45,724 bases of DNA from contig JAGSGY010000041.1 in the NCBI GenBank assembly GCA_023954855.1, positions 1-45,724 of the forward strand, written 5' to 3'. The DNA is from Pseudomonadota bacterium. Lineage in GTDB: Bacteria > Myxococcota_A > UBA796 > GCA-2862545. Shown in pieces: positions 1 through 8,890 of this stretch. Below the pieces are notes generated by a model that saw only the letters and a program-made list of their open reading frames with translations, was not told the DNA's origin and did not search any database. A program made the translations under genes and the position numbers. Within the stretch, counting starts at the first letter, position 1. Each line of letters begins with the position of its first letter.

Positions 1-302
1 CGCATGCCCTGAAGGCCCTCGTCCCAGCCCTTGATGACCTGCCCCGCGTCTACCGTGATGGCGAGGGGCTCGCCGCGGTCGTGGCTGCTGTCGAACTTGG
101 TGCCGTCGTGCAGCCAGCCGGTGTAGTGCGCGAGAACGCGGCTTCCAGAGGTCACGAGGGTGCCGGTTCCGACGACCAGGTCTTCGTGGCGCAGGCCGCT
201 GTCGTGCACCACCCAGGCCTGCGATTCGGCGAGGGCGTTGGGGGTCTCGACGGGGGTCGGCTTCGGGCAGCCGGCGAGCAAGAGAACAAGAAGAAGGCGC
301 AT
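1..302 (-). CDS. FKBP-type peptidyl-prolyl isomerase lipoprotein (3' part cut off)
   Basis: The first 100 codons are present; the gene runs off the left edge. It starts at ATG 302 with a short lipoprotein signal peptide (LLLAGC, lipid-modified Cys12). From residue 42 it reads as an FKBP domain: Tyr60-Thr-Gly, Phe70-Asp71-Ser-Ser, Val89-Ile90 and Trp93 fall at the spacing of the FKBP active-site residues. Family knowledge: these enzymes isomerise X-Pro bonds, and lipoprotein versions act on exported proteins in the periplasm or at a membrane. It lies 64 bases downstream of the oxidoreductase gene on the same strand. The fold is certain from the motif set; the total length is unknown. Confidence 0.93.
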   Translation of the reverse strand, partial: MRLLLVLLLAGCPKPTPVETPNALAESQAWVVHDSGLRHEDLVVGTGTLVTSGSRVLAHYTGWLHDGTKFDSSHDRGEPLAITVDAGQVIKGWDEGLQGM

Positions 303-366
303 CGTGGATCACGTCCCTGGGGTGCTTACCGAACGCTAACCCGTCGGATTTGAGCTGACGTCCGTC

Positions 367-1335
367 TTAGGGAATCAACACGACCTTGCCCACCGTCTTG
401 CGGGCTTCCATGTCCGCGAGCGCTTGGGCCCCGTCGGCGAGGGCGACTTCGGTGGGGGCTTCCGGAAGCACGACACCCTGGGCGATGAGGCTGACCATCT
501 CGGTCCACTGGCGCGCGAACAGGTCGGGGCGCTTCTGCATCATCACCGTCAAGTGGTAGCCGATGATCTCGACCGGGCGGAAGATGATCTGCACGTTGCC
601 GATGTTCGCCTGCTCGTGGGTCGCCGCGCCGTAGACGACCATCCGGCCGTAGGGACGCAGCGCCCGCAAGTTCTCGCGGAAGGTCTCACCGCCCACCATC
701 TCGAGAATGAGGTCCATGCGGTCACCCTGGGTGATCTCGCGGCAGCGCTCGGCGAAGTTCTCGGTCTGGTAGTTGATGGCGTGGTCGGCGCCGAGCGCAC
801 GAACGCGCTCGCACTTGGCTTCAGAGCCCGCGGTCCCAATGACGAAGGCGCCAAAGTGCTTAGCCAAGCGCACGGCGGCCGACCCGACGCCACCTGCCGC
901 AGCGTGAATCAACACATTGTCGCCTGCTTCGACACGCCCGACGGTGCGCAGGCACGCGTGTGCGGTGAGCCACTGCACGGGAAACGCGGCGGCCTGGGCA
1001 TCCGTCCACGGGTCGGGGGTCGGAAACACGCTGTTGGTGCGCCAACACACGTACTCGGAGAATGCAGCCGGCCCCATTCCCATGACGCGTGTGCCCACCG
1101 GGATCGGGCTGTCTGGGCCCGCGGCCGTGACGGTGCCGGCCATCTCGAGGCCCCCGACGTACGGCCCCTCTGGGCCGCCAGGGTACAGCCCGTGAGTCTG
1201 CGCCACGTCGGCGTAGTTGATGCCCGCTGCGCCGACCTTGACAACGACCTGGTCGCCCGTTGGCGTGGGCATGTCGCGCTCTGCGATGCGGGCGACACCG
1301 GGACCTTCGAGGGTGGGGACTTCGAGAACGCGCAT
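367..1335 (-). CDS. Zn-independent quinone oxidoreductase-like MDR family enzyme
   Basis: A 322-residue medium-chain dehydrogenase/reductase close to NADPH:quinone oxidoreductase (QOR). Visible features are the N-terminal GroES-like half (INYADVAQTHGLYPGG), the cofactor motif HAAAGGVGSAAV of the Rossmann fold, and the family phrase GADHAINY. The catalytic zinc ligands of true alcohol dehydrogenases are not evident, which fits QOR. The open frame extends to 1386, but I start at ATG 1335 because GGAGGT sits four bases before it. It reduces quinones or enals with NADPH in the cytoplasm by family analogy; the substrate cannot be read from sequence. The gene diverges from the membrane protein at 1433. 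Confidence 0.92.
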   Translation of the reverse strand: MRVLEVPTLEGPGVARIAERDMPTPTGDQVVVKVGAAGINYADVAQTHGLYPGGPEGPYVGGLEMAGTVTAAGPDSPIPVGTRVMGMGPAAFSEYVCWRTNSVFPTPDPWTDAQAAAFPVQWLTAHACLRTVGRVEAGDNVLIHAAAGGVGSAAVRLAKHFGAFVIGTAGSEAKCERVRALGADHAINYQTENFAERCREITQGDRMDLILEMVGGETFRENLRALRPYGRMVVYGAATHEQANIGNVQIIFRPVEIIGYHLTVMMQKRPDLFARQWTEMVSLIAQGVVLPEAPTEVALADGAQALADMEARKTVGKVVLIP

Positions 1336-1421
1336 GGGACCTCCAGGGCGGTTCATGGCCCGTCTTGCGCGGTCGTGCACGTGCATCCGTGGGTGAGCGC
1401 GGCTTTCGGCGACGCTCGGGG

Positions 1422-1427
1422 TAGTCT
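1422..1427 (+). promoter_or_regulatory. Possible -10 box (TAGTCT) for a leaderless transcript
   Basis: TAGTCT lies five bases before the GTG start at 1433, and no Shine-Dalgarno sequence precedes that start. The geometry would place the transcription start at or near the start codon. No convincing -35 box is present 17 bases upstream, so this is only suggestive. Confidence 0.25.
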
Positions 1428-1432
1428 GCGGC

Positions 1433-2836
1433 GTGACCCACTCTCGCGATCTTCTCGGCGTGTACTTGCTCGCGGTCCTCGTGCATCTCGGCTGGGTGCT
1501 TCAGGTGCCCGCGCCCACCGATATCGATCCGTCCTACTACGCGCTCGTCGCTCGGCACATCGCGGCGGGAGAGGGTGCGGTGACCACGGCCGCTTGGCAG
1601 CTGCTCGAGGTTCCCGAGGGCCTTCCTGCACCCGCGGACCTGTACTGGATGCCGCTCCCGAGCCGGGTGCTCGTTCCCTTCGTGTGGCTGTGGCCCAGCT
1701 GGGGTGCGCAGATCGCGACCGCACTGATCGGTGCGCTGTGGGCACCTCTTGCCTTCGCGCTGGCTCAGCAGCTCGGTGGGGAGCGCTGGACCCGGGTGGG
1801 TGCCGCGGCGCTGGCCACGTGGGCTCCCGGATTTCTGCGCCGGATGGACACGCCGGACTCCATTGCGCTCTACGGTGCGGTGGCTGGGGCCGCGTTCCTC
1901 GCCGCGAGTCGCGAGCGCTGGAAGGCCGCCACCCTGCTCGTCATCCTCGCTGCGTTGACCCGCAATGATGGCCTGCTGCTCGCCCCGTGCATCGCGCTGA
2001 GCTTCTCGGGATGGCGCCTGCTCGTCGTCGCGCTCTCCGGGCCGCTCGCCTCTGCGCTGTGGACGGCCCGAAGCGCCGGTCTGGCAGGCCCCAACTACCT
2101 CGAGGCGAGGTCCACCATTGGCCAGCTTGCGGACAAGGCCGGATTGCTCGGCGCCGAGCCCGAGACGATGGCCTTGTCGGAGCGAGCGGTGTTCTTGGCG
2201 ACTGACGGGGTGGGGGTCTTGCTGGTGATCTGGCTCGTCGCGCTGCCTTTGCCGGGCGTGCTTGCCTTCTTCGCGTTGCGCAAGCACCGCGTCATGCGCG
2301 CGGGCCTCGCCTACGCGTACGCGATGCCGGTCTTCGCGGTCATGGCGGCCCCTGCGGTGGCCACGTACGGCAGCCTGTACCGAAGCAGCTCGGCGCTGGT
2401 GCCTCTGGCTGCGGCGGCTTCCGCGCTTGGCCTGGCTGCACTCGGCCGCTGGGCCCACGAGCGCTTCACTCTTGAGCCAGCCATCGCGCCCCTCATTGTC
2501 GCGGGCACATGGACCGCGGTGATCTCGCTCGCCGTTCCGCTGGCTCCTCCACCGCCGACACCCCTCGGTGAGGCAGAGTGCGCGCTGCTCGCCGAGACGT
2601 CGGGCGTGGTGTTCTCGGCGGATCCGCTCTTCGCCGCCGAGCGCTGCGGAGTGCAGTCAGTGCTCCACTCCGGTCACCAACGGCCGGACCAGCGGGCGGC
2701 GCTCGCCGAGCACTTCGACATCGAGTGGGCCCTCGCTCCGCGGGAGGACGACACGCGCTCGTTCATCGTGCAAGGCCCTGACGAGGGATGGACCGAGGTG
2801 CATCCCAGGCTCTGGCGGCGTCAGCCGACCCAGTAG
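1433..2836 (+). CDS. Multi-pass membrane protein, GT-C (PMT/ArnT-like) glycosyltransferase
   Basis: 467 residues with about nine hydrophobic helices. After the first helix an acidic motif (Asp30, Asp32, followed by PSYYALVARHI) lies where GT-C glycosyltransferases carry their catalytic Asp in the first extracytoplasmic loop. The phrase LAALTRNDGLLL in the middle resembles the LTRPEG motif of GT39/GT83 proteins. A soluble region of about 90 residues ends the protein. Such enzymes use polyprenyl-phosphate sugars to glycosylate lipids or proteins outside the membrane; donor and acceptor are unknown here. The start is GTG. The 3' end overlaps the convergent gene at 2821 by 16 bases. The family is likely but not certain. 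Confidence 0.7.
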   Translation: MTHSRDLLGVYLLAVLVHLGWVLQVPAPTDIDPSYYALVARHIAAGEGAVTTAAWQLLEVPEGLPAPADLYWMPLPSRVLVPFVWLWPSWGAQIATALIGALWAPLAFALAQQLGGERWTRVGAAALATWAPGFLRRMDTPDSIALYGAVAGAAFLAASRERWKAATLLVILAALTRNDGLLLAPCIALSFSGWRLLVVALSGPLASALWTARSAGLAGPNYLEARSTIGQLADKAGLLGAEPETMALSERAVFLATDGVGVLLVIWLVALPLPGVLAFFALRKHRVMRAGLAYAYAMPVFAVMAAPAVATYGSLYRSSSALVPLAAAASALGLAALGRWAHERFTLEPAIAPLIVAGTWTAVISLAVPLAPPPPTPLGEAECALLAETSGVVFSADPLFAAERCGVQSVLHSGHQRPDQRAALAEHFDIEWALAPREDDTRSFIVQGPDEGWTEVHPRLWRRQPTQ

Positions 2837-3957
2837 TGGGACAGGTACCGAAGCAGGAAGATCACCTGCATGGCGAAGCCCAAGCTGACGACGAGCATGT
2901 AGGTGGTCCACGGCTGCTCGGCCTCGGGTTCAAGGGCGTCTGCGGCGACCCAGAACACGGGAAACAGCACCGCCAAGTACCGCGTGAACGCCATGAAGCC
3001 GACGCCTGAGACCGAGACCCAGCCGAGTGCAGCGGTCCACAAGAAGGCGACGCGGTCGCGCTTGTACAGAGGCACCAACGCGAGTGCCCATACGACGAAG
3101 AACAAGCGGTCCAACGCCGAGCCGGTCACCCCGTGCAGCCCGTCGACGGCGAACATCGCGCGGAAGAAGCGGGGCAGGTCGACGAGTGCCATGGGCGAGG
3201 AGTTGTTGATGAACAACTTCTGGGCCTCGAATCCCGTCCAGGCCGAGCCGGTGAGGGCAGCCATGGTCGCGAGGTAGGCGCCAAATCCCGCCACGGCGCC
3301 GAGGGGTGCGATCCAGGCGCGCCGGTCTCGGGACTTCCAGGCCGCCCATGCGAGGGGCACCACCGCGAACAAGCCGACGGCGCGGGTGAGGGCAAGCAGC
3401 ACCGCGAGCAGACCGACGCCTACCCAGTGCTTGCGGTCGACAAGCAGGAAGAGCCCTGCGCTGAGCAGCAGGAAGAGCGACTCGCTGTAGGCCAGGCCGA
3501 AGAACAGGGCGCCTGGGAAGGCGGCGAAGAGCAAGATGAAGCGGTCTGCGCGGTCCGGGCCACCGCGCAGGGCCGCCCAGCGATGCAACAGGACAAGAGC
3601 CCCGCCAAAGAAGAGGTGCGCGCTGAGCAGGGCCGCGACGAGTGGGTCTCCGAGCACGGTGCTGACGGCGCCGATCACCGCGGGCCAGAGTGGATAGAAG
3701 GCGGCGGCGTTGGTGCCGGCCTCGTAGCCGTCGGTGGCCAGGCTCAGGTAGTGGTGTGCATCCCACGTCGAGAGCTGCGTGCGCAGATCGATGGCCGTGA
3801 TCGCGCGGCCGTTGGCTTCGGCCGACCCGGTGTGGAACTGCAGGGGCACCCAGTGCTCGCTGGTCGTCGCCACGAACATGAGAAAGGCGCGAAAGACGAG
3901 CAGTGCGCCTGCGGGTCCGAGGCTTCTCGACCACGGCAGTGGGGCGGGTTGGCTCAT
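2821..3957 (-). CDS. PIG-V-like mannosyltransferase family membrane protein
   Basis: 378 residues, about ten hydrophobic segments. Residues 65-90 hold the arrangement WDAHHYLSLATDGY followed by AAFYPLWP, the signature of bacterial PIG-V-like mannosyltransferases (GT-C fold). The Asp of WDAHHY is the presumed catalytic residue. These proteins transfer a mannose-type sugar from a polyprenyl carrier on the outer side of the cytoplasmic membrane. The open frame runs upstream to 4323, but this would overlap the signal peptide of the next gene, so I start at ATG 3957, just before the first membrane helix. It is convergent and overlapping with another GT-C-like gene, so two glycan enzymes sit back to back. 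Confidence 0.85.
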   Translation of the reverse strand: MSQPAPLPWSRSLGPAGALLVFRAFLMFVATTSEHWVPLQFHTGSAEANGRAITAIDLRTQLSTWDAHHYLSLATDGYEAGTNAAAFYPLWPAVIGAVSTVLGDPLVAALLSAHLFFGGALVLLHRWAALRGGPDRADRFILLFAAFPGALFFGLAYSESLFLLLSAGLFLLVDRKHWVGVGLLAVLLALTRAVGLFAVVPLAWAAWKSRDRRAWIAPLGAVAGFGAYLATMAALTGSAWTGFEAQKLFINNSSPMALVDLPRFFRAMFAVDGLHGVTGSALDRLFFVVWALALVPLYKRDRVAFLWTAALGWVSVSGVGFMAFTRYLAVLFPVFWVAADALEPEAEQPWTTYMLVVSLGFAMQVIFLLRYLSHYWVG

Positions 3958-4032
3958 GCGAGGGGACCTTAGCATCTGCCACTTGATCTCCGCCCAAGCT
4001 CGGGGCACTTTGGGGGACGCTCTGGAGGCTCC

Positions 4033-5391
4033 GTGCCACGAATGCTCGCGCTCACTTCCCTGGTTCTGTTCTCTGCCTGTGGCGAGGTGCCCGAGCCTGT
4101 GGAGTCTTCGATTCTCGCAAGCCACGACGACTCCGGCGTCACCCTGATGCGCGTCGGGAGCGGCGGCTTTGTGGCGGGCGAGACCATCACCTTCGAGGCG
4201 AAGCTCGACGACCACGTCGATGCGAGCAGTCTCCAGTGGACGGTGAGCGACGGCGAGCTCGTCGGCGACGGACTCCGCGTGCGGTGGACGCTTCCCGCGC
4301 GTGGTGGCAAGCACCAGATTCACGTGCGCACCAACGACATGGATGGCACGCCGACGTCGGCATCCTTCCAGCTCGGAGCCATGCTTGCCCGGGCCTATCC
4401 GACCGATCGGCAGGGCGAGGTCTACGTCGGGCCGTCAGCTGGCGACGTGGTTGCGAGTACCTGCGCACTCGCCTTCGATTCGAGCGACCGCCCCAGCATC
4501 GCGTTCAGCCAAGACACCCACGGACAGCTACTGCTCGCCACATTCGGCACGGCTTGGTCGATCGATTTCGTGGACGGGCCGGGCTTCGACGTGGGCTCGA
4601 CCATCTCGAACCGCTTCGACATGAAGATCGACAGCGCTGGCGCCCACCACCTTGCGTATGCCTACCACGACCGCGGCGTCTTCGACTGGGAGGTCTGGTG
4701 GGCCAGCGACCAAGGTGGCTCATGGACGCGCGAGCGGGTCAGCAACAGCTACGATCACCTGCAGTTCGCTTGGCCCAGCATCGCCCTTGACCCGAGCATA
4801 GGCGACCGTCCGGCGGTCGTGCACTCCCAGGACACCAGCTACGACTCGATGGTCGTGTCGTACCAGACGGGCCCTGGCACCTGGGTGCAGAATCGCTTCA
4901 GCGAGAGCAACTACTCCCAGTACCACACGGGCGGTGCGGCCTATCAGAGCGACGGAACCCTGTGGGCCACCAAGGGCTTGACGTCGCACGGCCACGCATC
5001 CTGGACCGAGGGCGGTGGCTGGAGCAACAACAGCTTCCAGGACTGGTCCTCGAACGCGCACATGCACGCGCAGATGATCGTCAACGACGCCGATGAGCCG
5101 GTAATGATGCATGCCAATGGGCTCGAGCACAGGGTGGGCACCAGCTGGCGACACTCCGAGATCGAGCCCTTCGAGATGGAGTACTTCGACCTGGCTTGGG
5201 GCGGCGGAAAGCCGCATGTCGCAGTCATCCACGACGGCAACCTCGAGCTGATCACCACCGATGCGGACGGCTACTGGGAGTACACGGTCATCGCGACGAA
5301 CATCGGCGACATCACGCCAGGTGTGGCCGTCGACTCCGATGGCGACCCCCACGTCTGCTACCAGAAGGCCGACGGGCTTTACTACTACTGA
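4033..5391 (+). CDS. Secreted lipoprotein with Ig-like and beta-propeller-like domains
   Basis: 452 residues, starting at GTG 4033 with GGAGG six bases upstream. A signal peptide ends in LFSAC (Cys16), an imperfect lipobox. Residues 30-115 look like one Ig-like sandwich (SLQWTVSDGELVG, HQIHVRTND). The remainder, about 330 residues, consists of short repeats of the type ALDSxGxPHxAY, typical of sialidase-like or exo-alpha-type beta-propellers; no sialidase Asp-box active site is evident. The C-terminal part is clearly paralogous to that of the next gene (shared GPGFDxGS, GDRPxV, ESNYSQ, GLTSH). The two genes overlap by one base, so they are translationally coupled. Probably outer-membrane or surface; function unknown. 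Confidence 0.85.
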   Translation: MPRMLALTSLVLFSACGEVPEPVESSILASHDDSGVTLMRVGSGGFVAGETITFEAKLDDHVDASSLQWTVSDGELVGDGLRVRWTLPARGGKHQIHVRTNDMDGTPTSASFQLGAMLARAYPTDRQGEVYVGPSAGDVVASTCALAFDSSDRPSIAFSQDTHGQLLLATFGTAWSIDFVDGPGFDVGSTISNRFDMKIDSAGAHHLAYAYHDRGVFDWEVWWASDQGGSWTRERVSNSYDHLQFAWPSIALDPSIGDRPAVVHSQDTSYDSMVVSYQTGPGTWVQNRFSESNYSQYHTGGAAYQSDGTLWATKGLTSHGHASWTEGGGWSNNSFQDWSSNAHMHAQMIVNDADEPVMMHANGLEHRVGTSWRHSEIEPFEMEYFDLAWGGGKPHVAVIHDGNLELITTDADGYWEYTVIATNIGDITPGVAVDSDGDPHVCYQKADGLYYY

Positions 5392-8042
5392 TGCGTCCTT
5401 CTGATCTCGCTCGCATCGCACTGATCTGCGCCCTCTCGGGCGCGGGGCTAGCCGGCTGTGGGTGCAATCCCGAGGATGAGGTCACGGACTCTGGCGAGAC
5501 CGACACCGACACCGACGCGGACGCAGACACCGATGCCGACGCAGACACCGATGCCGACGCAGACACTGATGCCGACGCAGACACCGATGCCGACGCAGAC
5601 ACCGATGCCGACGCGGACGCGGACGCGGACACCGATGCGGATACCGACACCGATCCGAACCAGCCGCCGGTCCCCGTCATCGATGCGCCGGCGACCGCGA
5701 GTAGCTTCGACGAAGGGCAGAGCGTTCAGCTGACCGGCCATGCCGACGACCCCGAAGAGGGAGCGCTTGCAGGCTCCGCGCTGTCGTGGTCTTCGAGCTT
5801 GGACGGGGCGCTTGGAACGGGCTCTCCGCTGGACTGGACCGCGCCGAGCATCGGCACCCACGATGTCGTGCTCACGGCCATCGACTCCGGCGGACTGTCC
5901 GCGAACACCTCGATTAGCGTCGAGATCGTCGCCATCGGCGTCAACCAGGTCCCTGCCGTCACTATTGCGACTCCGGCGGACGCGAGCACGTGGACGCTGG
6001 GCGACAGCGTGAGTCTCAACGGGACGGCTACGGACCCTGAAGACGGCGCACTCACCGGGGCCTCCCTCTCGTGGAGCTCCGATGCGGACGGTGTGCTCGG
6101 TACCGGGTCCCCGTACGCTGCAACCGCCCTCACTGAGGGCGTGCACGTGCTGACCTTGGCGGCCACCGACTCCCAGAGCGCGGTAGGCACGGACAGCGTC
6201 ACGATCACCGTAAACCCCGTCGGAAACGACGCTCCCACCGCCCAAATCTCGGCGCCTGCGGACGCGGCGGCGTTCACCTCTGGTGATGCGGTGTCGCTCG
6301 AGGGCTCGGGCAGCGACCCCGAGGATGGCGCGCTCACTGGCGCTTCGCTGGAGTGGCGCTCCGATGTGGATGGCGTGCTCGGAACGGGATCTCCGCTTGT
6401 GACCTCTTCGCTCGCCGTGGGCGCGCACACCGTGACCCTCGTCGCCACAGACAGCGGGGGCTCGTCGGGCACCGACAGCATCGGCCTGACTGTGCTTCAG
6501 CCGAATGTCGCGCCGACCGTCCAGATCACCGGACCTGCCGATGGCGGGAGCTCCGATGCGGGCACCTCGGTCTCGCTTCAGGGCACGGGAACGGATCCCG
6601 AGGACGGGCCGCTCAGCGGTACGTCACTCCGCTGGAGCTCGGATCTCGACGGGGTGTTGGGCACCGGCTCGCCCCTTGCCACCAGCTCGTTGAGCGAGGG
6701 CATGCACACGGTCACGCTGACCGGCACCGACGGTGGTGGACTCGTCGGCACCGACAGCATCACGTGGACCGTCGACCCGGTGGTCGTGAACCTGCCTCCC
6801 GTGGCCGTCATCACAGGACCGTCCCGCACCAACGTCGATGCCATCGTGGCCTTCGATGGGTCGTCCTCCTACGATCCCGACGGGAGCGTGGTGAACTACC
6901 GCTTCTCCATCGATGACGGCTCGTCCGATGTCGACGGCGCGAGCACCAACATCACCCACAGCTTCGGCGCAACCGGGGGCTACACCGTCACGCTCACGGT
7001 CACAGACGACGGCGGGCTGACCGGTGTGACCAGCCAGAACATCACGGTTGGAACGCCGGTCGAGGTGCCCAGCGTGGTGGTCGACGAGGACCTTCCCCTC
7101 GGCAGCTACTGCGACGTAGCGCTCGACTCGGGTGGAGAGCCCCACCTGATCTTCCGCGAGAGCGCGCATGGGCGCCTGCTCTACGCGAGTCGGGAGACGG
7201 GGTCTTGGGTCGTCCAGCGCGTGGATGGCCCCGGTTTCGACATCGGCTCGGTAGTCGGCGAGCTTCCAGGCCGCCTGGTCGTCGACTCTGCCGGCATCGT
7301 GCATGTGGCCTACGCCTACGGCGACGACCGCTACCAGCCCCGCTACGCCAAGCTCGACTCGGGCATCTGGACGCTCGAGCGGGTGGGCAGCAGCAGCCAG
7401 TCGTTCATCACCACGGGCGTGGGCATCGGCCTGGATCCGGTGAATGGGGACCGGCCGACGGTGGCGTGGGCCGAGGACCGCTCCTACGACACCATCGGTC
7501 TGGCCTACCAGACCGCACCCGACACGTGGACGACCACCTACGCCCCCGAGAGCAACTACTCGCAGCACTTTACCGGCGGATTTGCATTCGCGGATGACGG
7601 GACTGCGTGGCTCTCACAGGGACTGACCTCGCACGCGATTCGGCCGTGGTCGGCCATCGATGGCTGGGGGAGCAAGCGCTACGCCGCCTACTCGTCGAAC
7701 GCTGGGTACATCGCTCCGCTCGCGCTGGACTCGGTCGGAAACCCGGTTCTCGCCCACAACGAAGGCCTGAGCCACTACCTCGGATCGAGCTTCACGCCCG
7801 AGGGCATCATCCCCGAGGAACAGCTGTTCTTCGACGTCGGCGTGGGTCCGGGTGACGTTGCCTGGCTGCTGACGCAGCGTGCTGGGCAGGTCGAGATCCT
7901 CACCGCTCCGCTCGGTGGCTTCTACGAGATGGCCTACGAGGGCCCGATGGATGACGCTTGGCCTGGTGTCGAGGTCGGCGACGATGGCAGGCTCTACGCC
8001 TGCTTCTTCCGCGACGGGAATCTGGTCTACTTCGGACCCTAG
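5391..8042 (+). CDS. Large lipoprotein: Asp-rich linker, five Ig/PKD domains, beta-propeller
   Basis: 883 residues. ATG 5391 shares its A with the previous stop codon. Signal peptide with lipobox LAGC (Cys23); residues 37-88 are an Asp/Thr/Ala linker; then four Ig-like repeats of about 92 residues (near 90, 185, 279 and 371) with the motif DPEDGALTGASLxWSSD and GVLGTGSP; then a PKD-like domain near 466 (SSSYDPDGSVVNYRFSIDDG); then a beta-propeller-like region from 560 paralogous to the whole C-terminus of the preceding gene. The build is that of a surface lipoprotein holding a head domain away from the membrane on a rigid stalk. The Ig repeats are close enough to have arisen by recent duplication. 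Ligand unknown. Confidence 0.9.
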   Translation: MRPSDLARIALICALSGAGLAGCGCNPEDEVTDSGETDTDTDADADTDADADTDADADTDADADTDADADTDADADADADTDADTDTDPNQPPVPVIDAPATASSFDEGQSVQLTGHADDPEEGALAGSALSWSSSLDGALGTGSPLDWTAPSIGTHDVVLTAIDSGGLSANTSISVEIVAIGVNQVPAVTIATPADASTWTLGDSVSLNGTATDPEDGALTGASLSWSSDADGVLGTGSPYAATALTEGVHVLTLAATDSQSAVGTDSVTITVNPVGNDAPTAQISAPADAAAFTSGDAVSLEGSGSDPEDGALTGASLEWRSDVDGVLGTGSPLVTSSLAVGAHTVTLVATDSGGSSGTDSIGLTVLQPNVAPTVQITGPADGGSSDAGTSVSLQGTGTDPEDGPLSGTSLRWSSDLDGVLGTGSPLATSSLSEGMHTVTLTGTDGGGLVGTDSITWTVDPVVVNLPPVAVITGPSRTNVDAIVAFDGSSSYDPDGSVVNYRFSIDDGSSDVDGASTNITHSFGATGGYTVTLTVTDDGGLTGVTSQNITVGTPVEVPSVVVDEDLPLGSYCDVALDSGGEPHLIFRESAHGRLLYASRETGSWVVQRVDGPGFDIGSVVGELPGRLVVDSAGIVHVAYAYGDDRYQPRYAKLDSGIWTLERVGSSSQSFITTGVGIGLDPVNGDRPTVAWAEDRSYDTIGLAYQTAPDTWTTTYAPESNYSQHFTGGFAFADDGTAWLSQGLTSHAIRPWSAIDGWGSKRYAAYSSNAGYIAPLALDSVGNPVLAHNEGLSHYLGSSFTPEGIIPEEQLFFDVGVGPGDVAWLLTQRAGQVEILTAPLGGFYEMAYEGPMDDAWPGVEVGDDGRLYACFFRDGNLVYFGP
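5499..5654 (+). repeat. 18-bp tandem repeat coding the Asp-Thr-Asp-Ala linker
   Basis: The linker codons form near-identical 18-base units (GACGCAGACACCGATGCC type) repeated about five times, flanked by shorter variants. Slipped-strand change in units of 6 or 18 bases would lengthen or shorten the linker without changing frame. Confidence 0.9.
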
Positions 8043-8050
8043 GAGGTCGC

Positions 8051-8887
8051 TTGGACCTGGGACTCAACGGACGCGTGGTGCTCGTGACCGGCGCATCAGG
8101 AGGCATTGGTGAGGCCATGGTCTCTGCCTTTGCCGCGGAGGGCGCGACGGTCGTGGCTCAAGGCCATACGCGCTTCGACACGCTTAAGACGAGGTTCGAG
8201 GGCACTGCCGTCGTGCCGTGGCGGGCTGACCTCTCGTCGGTGTCCGACGTAGACGCGCTGTTCGATGGGGTTGCCGAGCGCTTCGGGCGCATTGACGTGC
8301 TCGCTGCCAATGCCGGCCGCTGGCCGCTCCCCAACCTGCGCCTTCACGAGACGCCGGTCGACGACATCGAGGCCACGCTCTCTGACAACCTACGGTCGGC
8401 CATTCTGTCGGCGCGTGCGTTCATGCGGGTGCTTGCGCAGACGGGCCCAGACGCCATGGGGCATGGCGCGAGCGTCGTGCTGACGGGCTCGACCGCAGGG
8501 CGCTTCGGTGAAGCGGGTCACGCGGCCTATGCGGTGGCCAAGGCCGGATTGCTCGGACTCGCGCGGACCCTCAAGAACGAGCTGCCGACGCTCGATCCCT
8601 GGGCGCGCATCAACGTGGTCGAGCCGGGCTGGACGGCCACGCCGAGGGTTCGCAAGGGCCTCGCCGACCCGACGGGCGCCCAGAAGGCCGCCCAAACCAT
8701 GGCACTGCGCCAGCTTGCCCGGTGCGAGGACATCGCTCGCACCGCGGTCTTCCTGTCGAGCCCGACCGCGGCACGCCACATCACCGGCGAGGTGCTCACC
8801 GTGGCCGGCGGCATGGAGGGAAGGCGCCTCTGGGACCCGGAAGAGGTCGATGTCGACCTGCTGAGACGCCGTCTCGACGCGGACTAG
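8051..8887 (+). CDS. Short-chain dehydrogenase/reductase (SDR)
   Basis: 278 residues of the classical SDR fold. The NAD(P)-binding motif TGASGGIG lies at 13-20, NAG at 87-89, and the catalytic Ser147, Tyr160 and Lys164 (YAVAK) are all present, so it should be active. PGWTATP and the C-terminal GEVLTVAGG are also standard. I chose TTG 8051, which has AGGAGG four bases upstream and gives a normal N-terminus; it begins only eight bases after the lipoprotein gene and is probably cotranscribed. The substrate cannot be inferred, and a cytoplasmic oxidoreductase in an operon with two surface lipoproteins is an odd pairing. It ends three bases from the convergent channel gene. Confidence 0.93.
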   Translation: MDLGLNGRVVLVTGASGGIGEAMVSAFAAEGATVVAQGHTRFDTLKTRFEGTAVVPWRADLSSVSDVDALFDGVAERFGRIDVLAANAGRWPLPNLRLHETPVDDIEATLSDNLRSAILSARAFMRVLAQTGPDAMGHGASVVLTGSTAGRFGEAGHAAYAVAKAGLLGLARTLKNELPTLDPWARINVVEPGWTATPRVRKGLADPTGAQKAAQTMALRQLARCEDIARTAVFLSSPTAARHITGEVLTVAGGMEGRRLWDPEEVDVDLLRRRLDAD

Positions 8888-8890
8888 CTT

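Noticed and set aside
424-1968. 514-residue open frame on the plus strand
   Set aside because: Antisense of the oxidoreductase and out of frame with the membrane protein at 1433; no family resemblance.
5499-5654. CRISPR-like regular repeat
   Set aside because: Units are contiguous without spacers and code for an Asp-rich linker in frame.
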